Source: Xylophilus sp. Leaf220 | GTDB taxonomy: Bacteria > Pseudomonadota > Gammaproteobacteria > Burkholderiales > Burkholderiaceae_C | Assembly (NCBI RefSeq): GCF_001421705.1 | Contig: NZ_LMKO01000001.1 | Span: 486,170 to 550,169, forward strand | Direction: 5' to 3' | Length of the DNA: 64,000 nt | Shown here: in pieces, positions 1 to 8,699 of the stretch | How the letters are laid out: the number at the start of each line of letters is the position of its first letter | How positions within the stretch are numbered: position 1 is the stretch's first letter | The notes under the pieces: generated by a model | Database searches by the model: none | Told to the model about the DNA's origin: nothing | Seen by the model: the letters and a program-made list of their open reading frames with translations, nothing else | Position numbers and translations under genes: made by a program

Positions 1-251
1 GCATGGAAGAGCACCGCGGCCCCACCTACGCGCTGTTCGAGCTCGAATTCGGGGTGCGCATGGTGCGCGCGTCGGAGAAGCTGCGGGCGGTCGCGGCCTC
101 GCCGGAGCAGGCGGACCTGCTGCAGGTGCCGCAGGGCAGCCCGCTGCTGAGCGTCGAGCGGCTGGCCTTCACCTACAACGACACGCCGATGGAACTGCGC
201 CGCGGCCTGTACCGAACCGAGGGTTACCACTACCGCAACGACCTCAGTTGA
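1..251 (+). CDS. GntR-family transcriptional regulator, C-terminal part (UTRA domain), cut by window edge
   Basis: The last 83 or so codons of a gene that starts before the window. The residues (YALFELEFGVR, then PLLSVERLAFTYNDTPMELRRG, shown here only in part) match the effector-binding UTRA fold of HutC-type GntR regulators; the phrase 'P-x-E-x-R-R-G-x-Y' near the end is typical of UTRA C-termini. The DNA-binding helix-turn-helix is outside the window. It sits 140 bp upstream of sdhC on the same strand, an arrangement seen in Burkholderiales, so regulation of the succinate dehydrogenase/citrate synthase genes is a reasonable inference; the effector is unknown. Confidence 0.85.
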   Translation, partial: MEEHRGPTYALFELEFGVRMVRASEKLRAVAASPEQADLLQVPQGSPLLSVERLAFTYNDTPMELRRGLYRTEGYHYRNDLS

Positions 252-316
252 CCCGGCCCGCACCCGGCCCCTGTCCCTGCGGAACTGTCAGATTCCGCAA
301 GCTTAGTCTCCGGGTG

Positions 317-335
317 TTGTGCATTGCAATAGAAT
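317..335 (+). promoter_or_regulatory. possible sdh promoter element
   Basis: The 140-bp gap before sdhC is clearly more AT-rich than its surroundings at this point. TAGAAT (330-335) could be a -10 box, and ATTGCAAT (323-330) is a perfect 8-bp palindrome overlapping it, which would suit a repressor site. No convincing -35 box lies at the right distance, so this is only a candidate for the operon promoter. Confidence 0.25.
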
Positions 336-391
336 TTTGGGCTGTCTGCACCTGCCGGATGACGGACCCGATACCTCCACGAAAGCCCCCC

Positions 392-826
392 ATGCCAGAG
401 CTAGCCAAGAAGCGGCCCGAGTTCCGCAATATCAATGCGTTCACCGATCTCACCACCTACCGGCTGCCGCCCGCCGGCTGGGTGTCGATCCTGCACCGCG
501 TCAGCGGCGTGATCATGTTCGTGCTGATGCCGTTCATCATCTGGATGTTCGACTCCTCGGTCTCCTCGGAAATCTCGTTCGCCCGCTTCAAGCTGGCGTT
601 CAACATGGGCGTGGGTTTCGTGCCGGGCTTCTTCTTCAAGCTGGTGGCACTGGCACTGATCTGGGCCTATCTGCACCACTTCATCGCCGGCATCCGCCAT
701 CTCTGGATGGACGTCGACCACCATGCGGTGGAGAAGAAGAAGGGTGCCAGCACCGCCGTCGCCGTGCTGGTTCTGAGCATCGGCCTCACGCTGGTGTTGG
801 GCGCCAAGCTGTTCGGCCTGTACTGA
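392..826 (+). CDS. sdhC: succinate dehydrogenase cytochrome b556 subunit
   Basis: Membrane anchor subunit of complex II; with SdhD it binds haem b and ubiquinone and passes electrons from succinate oxidation into the quinone pool. The 144-residue product has the SdhC signature near the N-terminus (S-I-L-H-R-x-S-G, the Ser and Arg lining the quinone site), three hydrophobic segments, and the haem-ligand region H-H-F-x-x-G-x-R-H-L. The reading frame is open further upstream (to 248), but the ATG at 392 gives the family length and the usual PELAKKRPE start. First gene of sdhCDAB-sdhE; sdhD starts 15 bp later. Confidence 0.95.
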   Translation: MPELAKKRPEFRNINAFTDLTTYRLPPAGWVSILHRVSGVIMFVLMPFIIWMFDSSVSSEISFARFKLAFNMGVGFVPGFFFKLVALALIWAYLHHFIAGIRHLWMDVDHHAVEKKKGASTAVAVLVLSIGLTLVLGAKLFGLY

Positions 827-841
827 TCTAGGAGCACAAGA

Positions 842-1207
842 ATGTCTGTCAACTATGGCTCCAAGCGCGTCGTCGTCGGTGCGCACTACGGTCTTCGCGA
901 CTGGATCGCCCAGCGCGCCACCGCGATCATCATGGCCCTCTTCACCGTGGTGGTGCTGGCGCAGGTCCTGCTGACCCGCGGCCCGATCGGCTACGACCGC
1001 TGGGCGGGCATCTTCTCGGCCCAGTGGATGAAGGTGCTCACCTTCGTCGTGATCGTCGCCCTGCTCTACCACGTGTGGATCGGCATGCGCGACGTGCTGA
1101 TGGACTACGTCAAGCCCGTTGTGCTGCGCCTCGTCCTGCAAATCTTTTCCATCGCCTGGCTGGTCGGCTGTGCCGGCTGGGCCATCCAGGTGCTCTGGAG
1201 GCTCTAA
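842..1207 (+). CDS. sdhD: succinate dehydrogenase membrane anchor subunit
   Basis: Second membrane anchor of complex II. The 121-residue protein has a short cytoplasmic N-terminus (VNYGSKRVVVGAHYGLRDW) followed by three transmembrane helices; the His in Y-H-V-W-I-G-M-R-D-V in the second helix is the expected second axial haem ligand and the following D-x-x-x-D-Y motif contributes to the quinone pocket. A good ribosome binding site (AGGAGCACAAGA) lies directly before the ATG. sdhA follows after only 4 bp, so translational coupling is likely. Confidence 0.95.
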   Translation: MSVNYGSKRVVVGAHYGLRDWIAQRATAIIMALFTVVVLAQVLLTRGPIGYDRWAGIFSAQWMKVLTFVVIVALLYHVWIGMRDVLMDYVKPVVLRLVLQIFSIAWLVGCAGWAIQVLWRL

Positions 1208-1211
1208 AAAA

Positions 1212-3020
1212 ATGACCTACTCCACGAAAAACATCACCAAGCGCAAGTTCGACGTCGTGATCGTCGGCGCCGGCGGCTCCGGCATGCGCGCATCGCTGCA
1301 ACTGGCGCGGGCCGGCCTCAACGTCGCGGTGCTCTCCAAGGTCTTCCCGACCCGTTCGCACACCGTGGCGGCGCAGGGCGGCGTGGGCGCCTCGCTCGGC
1401 AACATGAGCGAGGACAACTGGCATTACCACTTCTACGACACGATCAAGGGCTCCGACTGGCTCGGCGACCAGGACGCGATCGAGTTCATGTGCCGCGAAG
1501 CACCGAAGGTGGTCTACGAGCTCGAACACTTCGGCATGCCGTTCGACCGCAACCCCGACGGCACGATCTACCAGCGTCCGTTCGGCGGCCATACCGCGAA
1601 CTACGGCGAGAAGCCGGTGCAGCGCGCCTGCGCCGCGGCCGACCGTACCGGCCACGCGATGCTGCACACGCTCTACCAGAAGAACGTCGAGTCGCACACC
1701 CAGTTCTTCGTGGAGTGGATGGCCCTCGACCTGATCCGCGACGACGACGGCGACGTGGTCGGCGTGACCGCGCTCGAGATGGAAACCGGCGACCTGCACA
1801 TCCTGCAGGCCAAGACCGTGCTGCTGGCCACCGGCGGCGCGGGCCGCATCTTCCAGGCCTCGACCAACGCCTTCATCAACACCGGCGACGGCCTGGGCAT
1901 GGCGGCGCGCGCCGGCATCCCGCTGCAGGACATGGAGTTCTGGCAGTTCCACCCGACCGGCGTGGCCGGCGCCGGCGTTCTGCTGACCGAAGGCTGCCGC
2001 GGCGAAGGCGCGATCCTGCTCAACAGCAACGGCGAGCGCTTCATGGAGCGCTACGCGCCCACCCTGAAGGACCTGGCACCGCGCGACTTCGTCTCGCGCT
2101 GCATGGACCAGGAGATCAAGGAAGGCCGGGGCTGCGGTCCGAACAAGGACTACATCCTGCTCAAGCTCGACCACCTGGGTGCCGAGACGATCCGCAAGCG
2201 CCTGCCCTCGGTCGAGGAGATCGGGCACAACTTCGCCAACGTCGACATCACCCGCGAGCCGATCCCGGTGGTGCCCACCATCCATTACCAGATGGGCGGC
2301 ATCCCGACCAACATCAACGGCCAGGTCGTGGTGCAGAACGCGGCCAACGAGAGCGAGGTCGTAAACGGCCTCTACGCGGTGGGCGAATGCTCCTGCGTCA
2401 GCGTGCACGGCGCCAACCGCCTGGGCACCAACTCGCTGCTCGACCTGCTGGTATTCGGCCGCGCGGCCGGCAACCACATCGTCCAGTACAACGACAAGCT
2501 CAAGGAGCACAAGGAGCTGCCGGCCACCTCGGCCGACCGCACCCTGGCGCGCCTGAACCAGCTCGAGGAATCCACCGACGGCGAATACGCCCAGGACGTG
2601 GCGGCCGAGATCCGCGCCAGCATGCAGCAGCACGCCGGCGTGTTCCGCCAGCAGGTCAGCATGGACGAAGGCGTGACCAAGATCGCCGCGCTGCGTGACC
2701 GCGTGGCGGGCATCACGCTCAAGGACAAGTCGAAGGTGTTCAACACCGCCCGCATCGAGGCGCTGGAAGTCGACAACCTGATCGAGGTGGCGCAGGCCAC
2801 CATGGTCTCGGCGGCCGCCCGCCACGAATGCCGCGGTGCCCACACGGTCGACGACTACGAGCGCCCTGCCGACGACGCCGAGTTCCCGCTGGGCCGCAAC
2901 GACGCCGAGTGGATGAAGCACACCCTGTGGCACAGCGCGACCAACAGCCTGGCCTACAAGCCGGTCCGCATGAAGCCGCTGACCGTCGACACCGTGCCGC
3001 CCAAGGTCCGGACGTTCTGA
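1212..3020 (+). CDS. sdhA: succinate dehydrogenase flavoprotein subunit
   Basis: Catalytic subunit of complex II, oxidising succinate to fumarate in the TCA cycle. The 602-residue protein has the Rossmann FAD motif V-I-V-G-A-G-G-S-G near residue 18, the S-H-T-V-A-A-Q-G-G segment whose His50 should carry covalently bound FAD, and the substrate-site and capping-domain motifs (H-P-T-G, G-C-R-G-E-G, A-x-R-D-x-x-S-R, H-G-A-N-R-L-G-x-N-S-L-L). The frame is open upstream of 1212, but that ATG matches the family start ([14 protein letters not shown]) and follows the sdhD stop. The covalent flavin needs SdhE, encoded two genes downstream. Confidence 0.98.
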   Translation: MTYSTKNITKRKFDVVIVGAGGSGMRASLQLARAGLNVAVLSKVFPTRSHTVAAQGGVGASLGNMSEDNWHYHFYDTIKGSDWLGDQDAIEFMCREAPKVVYELEHFGMPFDRNPDGTIYQRPFGGHTANYGEKPVQRACAAADRTGHAMLHTLYQKNVESHTQFFVEWMALDLIRDDDGDVVGVTALEMETGDLHILQAKTVLLATGGAGRIFQASTNAFINTGDGLGMAARAGIPLQDMEFWQFHPTGVAGAGVLLTEGCRGEGAILLNSNGERFMERYAPTLKDLAPRDFVSRCMDQEIKEGRGCGPNKDYILLKLDHLGAETIRKRLPSVEEIGHNFANVDITREPIPVVPTIHYQMGGIPTNINGQVVVQNAANESEVVNGLYAVGECSCVSVHGANRLGTNSLLDLLVFGRAAGNHIVQYNDKLKEHKELPATSADRTLARLNQLEESTDGEYAQDVAAEIRASMQQHAGVFRQQVSMDEGVTKIAALRDRVAGITLKDKSKVFNTARIEALEVDNLIEVAQATMVSAAARHECRGAHTVDDYERPADDAEFPLGRNDAEWMKHTLWHSATNSLAYKPVRMKPLTVDTVPPKVRTF

Positions 3021-3055
3021 ACGCCCGGCCCCAGAACAAACCTGCGAGAAGCAAC

Positions 3056-3760
3056 ATGCAAAAGCGCACATTCAACATCTACCGCTACGATCCGGACAAG
3101 GATGCCAAGCCCTACATGCAGACCATCGAGATCGAGCTCGACGGCAACGAACGCATGCTGCTGGACGCCCTGATCAAGCTGAAGGCGATCGACCCGACCA
3201 TCGCCTTCCGCCGCTCGTGCCGCGAAGGCGTCTGCGGCTCGGACGCGATGAACATCAACGGCAAGAACGGCCTGGCCTGCCTGACGAACCTTCGCACCCT
3301 GAAGGACCCGATCGTCATCAAGCCCCTGCCCGGCCTGCCGGTCATCCGCGACGTGATCGTGGACATGACCAACTTCTTCACCCAGTACCACTCGATCAAG
3401 CCGTACCTGGTCAACGACACGCCGCCGCCGACCAAGGAGCGGCTGCAGTCGCCCGAGGAGCGCGAAGAGCTCGACGGCCTGTACGAGTGCATCCTGTGTG
3501 CGAGCTGCTCGACCAGCTGCCCGAGCTTCTGGTGGAACCCCGACAAGTTCGTCGGCCCCGCCGGCCTGCTGCAGGCCTACCGCTTCATCGCCGACAGCCG
3601 CGACGAGGACACCGGCGCCCGCCTCGACAACCTCGAGGACCCGTACCGCCTGTTCCGCTGCCATACCATCATGAACTGCGTCGACGTGTGCCCGAAGGGA
3701 CTCAATCCCACCAAGGCCATCGGCAAGATCAAGGAACTCCTGGTTCGCCGGGCGGTGTGA
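3056..3760 (+). CDS. sdhB: succinate dehydrogenase iron-sulfur subunit
   Basis: Electron-transfer subunit linking the SdhA flavin to the membrane quinone site. The 234-residue protein shows all three cluster motifs in order: plant-type [2Fe-2S] ligands in [10 protein letters not shown] with a later G-L-A-C, then [12 protein letters not shown] for [4Fe-4S], and [13 protein letters not shown] for the [4Fe-4S]/[3Fe-4S] pair. The start at 3056 has the family N-terminus ([14 protein letters not shown]). Its TGA overlaps the ATG of sdhE by one base (TGATG), a classical coupling arrangement. Confidence 0.98.
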   Translation: MQKRTFNIYRYDPDKDAKPYMQTIEIELDGNERMLLDALIKLKAIDPTIAFRRSCREGVCGSDAMNINGKNGLACLTNLRTLKDPIVIKPLPGLPVIRDVIVDMTNFFTQYHSIKPYLVNDTPPPTKERLQSPEEREELDGLYECILCASCSTSCPSFWWNPDKFVGPAGLLQAYRFIADSRDEDTGARLDNLEDPYRLFRCHTIMNCVDVCPKGLNPTKAIGKIKELLVRRAV

Positions 3761-4041
3761 TGCAGACGACGACGGCGGACGACGCATTGCTCGACGAGCG
3801 GGCCCTCAGCAAGCTGCACTGGCGCTGCCGGCGGGGCCTGCTGGAGAACGACCTGTTCATCGAGCGCTTCTTCGCCCGCCACGAGCAGACGATCACGGTG
3901 CGGCAGGCGCGCGGCCTGGGGCTGCTGATGGACCTGTCGGACCACGACCTGCTCGACCTGGTGCTGCGCCGCAAGGACCCCGAGGGCGCGTTGGCCGAGG
4001 CGCCCGAGGCACGCGAGGTACTGGACATGTTGAGAGTCTGA
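3760..4041 (+). CDS. sdhE: FAD assembly factor SdhE (CptB/SDHAF2 family)
   Basis: Small helical factor needed for covalent attachment of FAD to SdhA. The 93-residue product has the family motif: L-H-W-R-C-R-R-G-L-L-E-N-D, matching the conserved R-R-G-x-x-E-x-D surface that contacts SdhA, followed by L-M-D-L-S-D-x-D-L-L-D-L. It overlaps sdhB by one base and is followed by gltA 87 bp later, so the catalytic complex and its maturation factor are made from one transcript. Confidence 0.95.
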   Translation: MQTTTADDALLDERALSKLHWRCRRGLLENDLFIERFFARHEQTITVRQARGLGLLMDLSDHDLLDLVLRRKDPEGALAEAPEAREVLDMLRV

Positions 4042-4128
4042 GCGGGCCCCACGCCCCTTGCAGACCACCGATTTCAAAGAGACGCCCCGAACGGCATTCC
4101 CGCGACGGGCACCAACCAAGGAAAGCAC

Positions 4129-5439
4129 ATGAAGCTAGCGGATAACAAAGCCACCCTGTCGTTCAGCAACGGCAGCCCGAGCGTGGAGCTGCCGGTTTAC
4201 CAGGGCAGCATCGGCCCGGATGTCGTCGACATCCGCAAGCTCTATGCGCAGACGGGCATGTTCACCTACGACCCGGGCTTTCTTTCCACGGCGGCGTGCC
4301 AGTCGGGCATCACCTACATCGACGGCGACAAGGGCGAGCTGCTCTACCGCGGCTACCCGATCGAGCAGCTGGCGCAGAACTGCGACTACCTCGAGACCTC
4401 GCACCTGCTGCTCTACGGCGAACTGCCGGACGCCAAGAAGAAGACCGATTTCGAGAAGCTCGTGACCAACCACACGATGGTCAACGAGCAGATGCAGTTC
4501 TTCCTGCGGGGCTTCCGCCGCGACGCGCATCCGATGGCGGTCATGACCGGCCTGGTGGGCGGCCTCTCGGCTTTCTACCACGACAGCACCGACATCAACA
4601 ATCCCGAGCACCGCGAGATCTCGGCGATCCGCCTGATCGCCAAGATGCCGACGCTGGTCGCCATGGCCTACAAGTACGGCATCGGCCAGCCGTACATGTA
4701 CCCGCGCAACGACCTGAGCTACGCCGGCAACTTCCTGCACATGATGTTCGCCACGCCGTGCGAGGAGTACAAGGTCAGCCCGGTGCTCGAGAAGGCCCTG
4801 GACCGCATCTTCATCCTGCACGCCGACCACGAGCAGAACGCCTCCACCTCCACCGTGCGCCTGTGCGGCTCGTCGGGCACCAACCCGTTCGCGGCCATCG
4901 CGGCCGGCGTGGCCTGCCTGTGGGGCCCCGCCCACGGCGGCGCCAACGAGGCGGCGCTCAACATGCTCTACGACATCCAGAAGGCCGGCGGCGTCGAGAA
5001 GATCGGCGAGTTCATCAAGCAGGTCAAGGACAAGAACTCCGGCGTCAAGCTGATGGGCTTCGGTCACCGCGTCTACAAGAACTACGATCCGCGCGCCAAG
5101 CTGATGCAGGAAACCTGCAAGGAAGTGCTGGGCGAGCTGGGCCTGGAAAACGACCCGCTGTTCAAGCTGGCGATGGCGCTCGAGAAGATCGCCCTGGAAG
5201 ACGACTACTTCGTGCAGCGCAAGCTCTACCCGAACGTCGACTTCTACTCGGGCATCGTGCAGCGCGCGATCGGCATCCCGGTGCCGCTGTTCACCGCGGT
5301 GTTCGCCCTGGCGCGCACCGTCGGCTGGATCGCACAGCTCAACGAGATGATCGGCGACCCCGAGTACAAGATCGGCCGTCCGCGCCAGCTCTTCGTCGGC
5401 TCCGAGCGCCGCGACGTGCAGCCGCTCGACAAGCGCTGA
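4129..5439 (+). CDS. gltA: citrate synthase (type II, hexameric)
   Basis: Condenses acetyl-CoA with oxaloacetate to citrate, the entry step of the TCA cycle. The 436-residue length and the N-terminal beta-rich domain (K-A-T-L-S-F, then G[12 protein letters not shown]) are those of the NADH-regulated Gram-negative type II enzyme. Active-site residues are visible: the His in H-G-G-A-N-E-A, the His in [12 protein letters not shown], and the Asp in N-V-D-F-Y-S-G. A GGAAAG ribosome binding site precedes the ATG. It lies on the same strand as sdhCDAB-sdhE with a short gap and ends at a strong terminator, so it is probably the last gene of that operon. Confidence 0.98.
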   Translation: MKLADNKATLSFSNGSPSVELPVYQGSIGPDVVDIRKLYAQTGMFTYDPGFLSTAACQSGITYIDGDKGELLYRGYPIEQLAQNCDYLETSHLLLYGELPDAKKKTDFEKLVTNHTMVNEQMQFFLRGFRRDAHPMAVMTGLVGGLSAFYHDSTDINNPEHREISAIRLIAKMPTLVAMAYKYGIGQPYMYPRNDLSYAGNFLHMMFATPCEEYKVSPVLEKALDRIFILHADHEQNASTSTVRLCGSSGTNPFAAIAAGVACLWGPAHGGANEAALNMLYDIQKAGGVEKIGEFIKQVKDKNSGVKLMGFGHRVYKNYDPRAKLMQETCKEVLGELGLENDPLFKLAMALEKIALEDDYFVQRKLYPNVDFYSGIVQRAIGIPVPLFTAVFALARTVGWIAQLNEMIGDPEYKIGRPRQLFVGSERRDVQPLDKR

Positions 5440-5470
5440 TCCTGCTGCGGCTTTCAGGCCGCATGCACCG

Positions 5471-5498
5471 AGGCCCGCCGCGTGCGGGCCTTTTCGTT
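5471..5498 (+). terminator. rho-independent terminator after gltA
   Basis: Perfect 8-bp stem AGGCCCGC (5471-5478) / GCGGGCCT (5484-5491) with a 5-nt loop, followed by TTTTCGTTT. It lies 31 bp after the gltA stop and would end the sdh-gltA transcript. Confidence 0.85.
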
Positions 5499-5539
5499 TC
5501 CGGATGCATCGCCGTGCGCCGACGACAAAGACAAGCTTT

Positions 5540-5589
5540 GCTATATTTTCGATAGCTGGTGGCCGGCCCTGCATGCCGGCTGCAGGCAC
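5540..5589 (+). repeat. 50-bp two-hairpin intergenic element, copy A
   Basis: GCTAT (5540-5544), seven bases, ATAGC (5552-5556), then a second stem CCGGC...GCCGG and a GGCTGCAGGC tail. One of nine copies in this window that share the 5-7-5 palindrome and the second GC-rich hairpin at a fixed distance. Lies between gltA and frmA. Confidence 0.85.
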
Positions 5590-5789
5590 TTTTTCCTTGA
5601 GAACGACGCTCCGGGCCCGGCGGCGATCCCGCTTCGGGAATCCGGGCAGAGATTCGCCACGGCGAAATCCGCCGCGCCCACCGGGATAAGCTGGCCGCCG
5701 CTACGATTCGCTTCTACAGTGGATGCTCTCCGCGCGCTCCGCTGCCGTCCTGCCCACCCCTCTTTTCCACCCCACACTCCCTCCTCCCC
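5590..5789 (+). other. non-coding leader between gltA and frmA
   Basis: The 350-bp gap between gltA and frmA (5440-5789) has no gene. Besides the gltA terminator and repeat copy A, this last 200 bp should hold the promoter of the formaldehyde operon. I see TTCGCC-AC-GGCGAA (5653-5666), a perfect inverted repeat that could bind a repressor such as an FrmR- or LysR-type protein, and no convincing -35/-10 pair. No FrmR-like gene is nearby. Confidence 0.4.
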
Positions 5790-6911
5790 ATGAAAACCAA
5801 AGCCGCCGTCGCCTGGCAATCGGGCCAGCCCCTGACCATCGAAACCGTGGACCTCGACGGGCCGAAATTCGGCGAGGTGCTGGTGGAGCTGAAGGCCACC
5901 GGCATCTGCCATACCGACTACTACACCCTCTCGGGCGCCGACCCGGAGGGCATCTTCCCGGCGATCCTGGGACACGAAGGCGCGGGCATCGTGGTCGACG
6001 TCGGCCCCGGCGTCACCACGCTCAAGAAGGGCGACCACGTCATACCGCTCTACACGCCGGAATGCCGCCAGTGCAAGTTCTGCCTGAGCCGCAAGACCAA
6101 CCTGTGCCAGCTGATCCGCGGCACCCAGGGCAAGGGCCTGATGCCCGACGCCACCAGCCGCTTCAGCCTCGGCGGCAAGCCCATCTTCCACTACATGGGC
6201 ACCAGCACCTTCAGCAACTACACGGTGGCGCCCGAGATCTCGCTGGCCAAGATCCGCGAGGACGCGCCGTTCGACAAGGTCTGCTACATCGGCTGCGGCG
6301 TCACCACCGGCATCGGCGCGGTGCTGTTCACCGCCCAGGTCGAGGCCGGCGCCAACGTGGTCGTCTTCGGCCTGGGCGGCATCGGCCTGAACGTGGTCCA
6401 GGGCGCGAAGATGGTGGGTGCGGACAAGATCATCGGCGTCGACCTGAACCCCGAGCGCGAGGCGATGGCCCGGCAGTTCGGCATGACCCACTTCCTGAAC
6501 CCCAAGGACATCGAGGCGGCCGGCGGCAACATCGTCGAGGCGATCCAGCAGCTGACCGACGGCGGTGCCGACTACAGCTTCGAATGCATCGGCAACACCA
6601 AGGTGATGCGCCAGGCGCTGGAGTGCACCCACAAGGGCTGGGGCCGCAGCATCATCATCGGCGTGGCCGAGGCCGGTGCCGAGATCAGCACCCGACCGTT
6701 CCAGCTGGTCACCGGCCGCAAGTGGGAAGGCTCGGCCTTCGGCGGCGCCCGCGGCCGCACCGACGTGCCGAAGATCGTCGACTGGTACATGGAAGGCAAG
6801 ATCAGCATCGACCCGCTGATCACCCACACCATGCCGCTGGAGGACATCAACAAGGGCTTCGACCTGATGAAGCGCGGCGAATCGATCCGCGGCGTCGTGC
6901 TGTATGACTGA
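5790..6911 (+). CDS. frmA: S-(hydroxymethyl)glutathione dehydrogenase / class III alcohol dehydrogenase
   Basis: Oxidises S-hydroxymethylglutathione, formed from formaldehyde and glutathione, to S-formylglutathione with NAD+. The 373-residue protein carries the catalytic zinc ligands Cys40 (C-H-T-D), His62 (G-H-E-G) and Cys169 (G-C-G-V-T-T-G), the structural zinc cluster Cys92-95-98-106, and the NAD-binding G-L-G-G-I-G. The class III-specific N-terminal T-G-I-C-H-T-D-Y-Y-T-L-S-G-A-D-P-E-G is present. It overlaps the next gene by 8 bp and heads an operon with fghA, which performs the next step. Confidence 0.97.
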   Translation: MKTKAAVAWQSGQPLTIETVDLDGPKFGEVLVELKATGICHTDYYTLSGADPEGIFPAILGHEGAGIVVDVGPGVTTLKKGDHVIPLYTPECRQCKFCLSRKTNLCQLIRGTQGKGLMPDATSRFSLGGKPIFHYMGTSTFSNYTVAPEISLAKIREDAPFDKVCYIGCGVTTGIGAVLFTAQVEAGANVVVFGLGGIGLNVVQGAKMVGADKIIGVDLNPEREAMARQFGMTHFLNPKDIEAAGGNIVEAIQQLTDGGADYSFECIGNTKVMRQALECTHKGWGRSIIIGVAEAGAEISTRPFQLVTGRKWEGSAFGGARGRTDVPKIVDWYMEGKISIDPLITHTMPLEDINKGFDLMKRGESIRGVVLYD

Positions 6912-7818
6912 AAGCCTGGGCACCCTGCGCCGGGTGCGGGCCGGCGTGCTGGACGTCGCCTTCCATGAAAGCGGCCCGACCGACGGCGCGCCGGTCGTGC
7001 TGCTGCACGGCTTTCCGTACGACGTGCAGGCCTATGCCGAGGTGGCGCCCCTGCTGGCGGCGCAGGGCTGCCGGGTGGTGGTGCCCTACCTGCGCGGCTA
7101 CGGCCCGACGCGGTTCGTCGATGCGGCCACGCCGCGTTCGGGCGAGCAGGCGGCATTGGGACAGGACCTGCTGGCGCTGCTGGATGCGCTGGCGATTCCC
7201 CGCGCGGTGCTGGCCGGCTACGACTGGGGCAGCACCGCCGCCTGCGTCGTGGCGGCGCTGCAGCCCGAGCGCTGCGCCGGCCTGGTGTCCGGCAACAGCT
7301 ACAAGCTGCAGCACATCGCGGCCGCCCTGGAGCCGGTAGCACCCGAGCAGGAAGCACGGTTCTGGTACCAGTTCTACTTCCACGGCGAGCGCGGCCGCGC
7401 CGGCCTGCAGGCCCACCGCGCGGCGCTCTGCCGGCTGCTCTGGCGGATGTGGTCGCCCACCTGGGCCTTCGACGACGCCACCTTCGCGCGCACCGCGGCG
7501 TCGTTCGACAACCCCGACTTCGTGGCGGTGGTGATTCACTCGTACCGCCACCGCTACGGCCTGGTCGCGGGCGACCCTGCCTGCGCCGCCACCGAGGCCT
7601 TGCTGGCCCGGCAGCCCGGCATCGGCGTGCCCACCATCACGCTCGACGGTGCCGACGACGGCGTGATGGCCATCGGCGGCACCGCCGACCACGGCCACCA
7701 CTTCACCGGCCCGCGCGAGCACCGCGTCGTACCCGGCGCCGGCCACAACCTTCCGCAGGAAAAGCCGCAGGCGTTCGCCGACGCGGTGGCCGACCTGCTG
7801 CACCACCTTCGCCCATGA
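6904..7818 (+). CDS. alpha/beta hydrolase with Asp nucleophile (epoxide hydrolase/dehalogenase type)
   Basis: A 304-residue alpha/beta hydrolase. The oxyanion-hole motif H-G-F-P is at residues 35-38, the nucleophile elbow reads G-Y-D-W-G-S with Asp107 where esterases have Ser, and the catalytic His is His281 in G-A-G-H-N-L-P. G-x-D-W-G is the hallmark of epoxide hydrolases and haloalkane dehalogenases, so an ester hydrolase role is unlikely. Its ATG lies inside the 3' end of frmA and its stop overlaps the fghA start (ATGA), so it is translationally locked into the formaldehyde operon. The substrate is unknown; a link to formaldehyde-generating compounds is inference from position. Confidence 0.85.
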   Translation: MTESLGTLRRVRAGVLDVAFHESGPTDGAPVVLLHGFPYDVQAYAEVAPLLAAQGCRVVVPYLRGYGPTRFVDAATPRSGEQAALGQDLLALLDALAIPRAVLAGYDWGSTAACVVAALQPERCAGLVSGNSYKLQHIAAALEPVAPEQEARFWYQFYFHGERGRAGLQAHRAALCRLLWRMWSPTWAFDDATFARTAASFDNPDFVAVVIHSYRHRYGLVAGDPACAATEALLARQPGIGVPTITLDGADDGVMAIGGTADHGHHFTGPREHRVVPGAGHNLPQEKPQAFADAVADLLHHLRP

Positions 7819-8696
7819 CCGACACCACCGACACCGGCACCGCCGCCTTCACCCTGCGCTCGTCCCACCGCTGCTTTGGCGGCACCCAGGGCTTCTACGA
7901 GCACGCCTCCGGCACCATCGGCCTGCCGATGCGCTTCTCGGTCTTCCTGCCGCCGGCGGCGCAGCACGGGCCGGTGCCCGCGGTGGTCTACTTGGCCGGC
8001 CTCACCTGCAACGAAGAGACATTCCCCACCAAGGCCGGTGCCCAGCGCCGCGCCGCCGAACTGGGCCTGGCCCTGATCGCCCCCGACACCAGCCCGCGCG
8101 GCGCCCAGGTGCCGGGCGAAGCCGACAGCTGGGATTTCGGCGTCGGTGCCGGCTTCTACCTGGATGCGACCGCCGCGCCGTGGGCCACCCACTGGCGGAT
8201 GGAGCGCTACCTGCTCGACGAACTGCTGCCGCTGCTGCAGGCCGCGCTGCCGATCGCGGGCGACCGGCTGGGCATTTTCGGCCATTCGATGGGCGGCCAC
8301 GGCGCGCTGACGCTGGCGCTGCGGCACCCGGGGCGCTTCCGCTCGGTATCCGCCTTCGCCCCCATTGCCGCGCCCACCCAGTGCGCATGGGGCGAGAAGG
8401 CCTTCACCGGCTACCTGGGCGCCGACCGCGGCACTTGGTCCGCACACGACGCCAGCGCGCTGATGCAGGCGCTGTCGGTGGCGCCGTACCCGCAGGGCAT
8501 CCTGGTGGACCAGGGCCTGGACGACAAATTCCTGCACCAGCAGCAACTGCGCCCCGAGCTGTTCGAGGCCGCCTGCGCCCAGGCCGGGCAGCCGCTGACG
8601 CTGCGCCAGCACGCGGGGTATGACCACGGCTACTACTTCGTCTCGACCTTCGTCGACGACCACCTGGCGCACCACGCGGCGACGCTCTGCGCCTGA
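7815..8696 (+). CDS. fghA: S-formylglutathione hydrolase
   Basis: Hydrolyses S-formylglutathione to formate and glutathione, completing glutathione-dependent formaldehyde detoxification begun by FrmA. The 293-residue esterase-D family protein has the nucleophile elbow G-H-S-M-G-G-H-G (Ser158), the acid in Q-G-L-D-D-K-F (about residue 236), and His271 in Y-D-H-G-Y-Y-F. The conserved family segments V-Y-L-A-G-L-T-C-N-E-E-T-F and A-P-D-T-S-P-R-G are clear. It overlaps the preceding hydrolase by 4 bp. Confidence 0.96.
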   Translation: MTDTTDTGTAAFTLRSSHRCFGGTQGFYEHASGTIGLPMRFSVFLPPAAQHGPVPAVVYLAGLTCNEETFPTKAGAQRRAAELGLALIAPDTSPRGAQVPGEADSWDFGVGAGFYLDATAAPWATHWRMERYLLDELLPLLQAALPIAGDRLGIFGHSMGGHGALTLALRHPGRFRSVSAFAPIAAPTQCAWGEKAFTGYLGADRGTWSAHDASALMQALSVAPYPQGILVDQGLDDKFLHQQQLRPELFEAACAQAGQPLTLRQHAGYDHGYYFVSTFVDDHLAHHAATLCA

Positions 8697-8699
8697 GCG

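Noticed and set aside
1110-3071. A 653-codon antisense open frame opposite sdhA
   Set aside because: sdhA is unmistakable here; the antisense product has no motif and a His/Val/Arg/Ala-biased composition.
5590-5789. A riboswitch or FrmR operator before frmA
   Set aside because: Only a 14-bp inverted repeat is visible; no riboswitch-like conserved core and no frmR gene were found.
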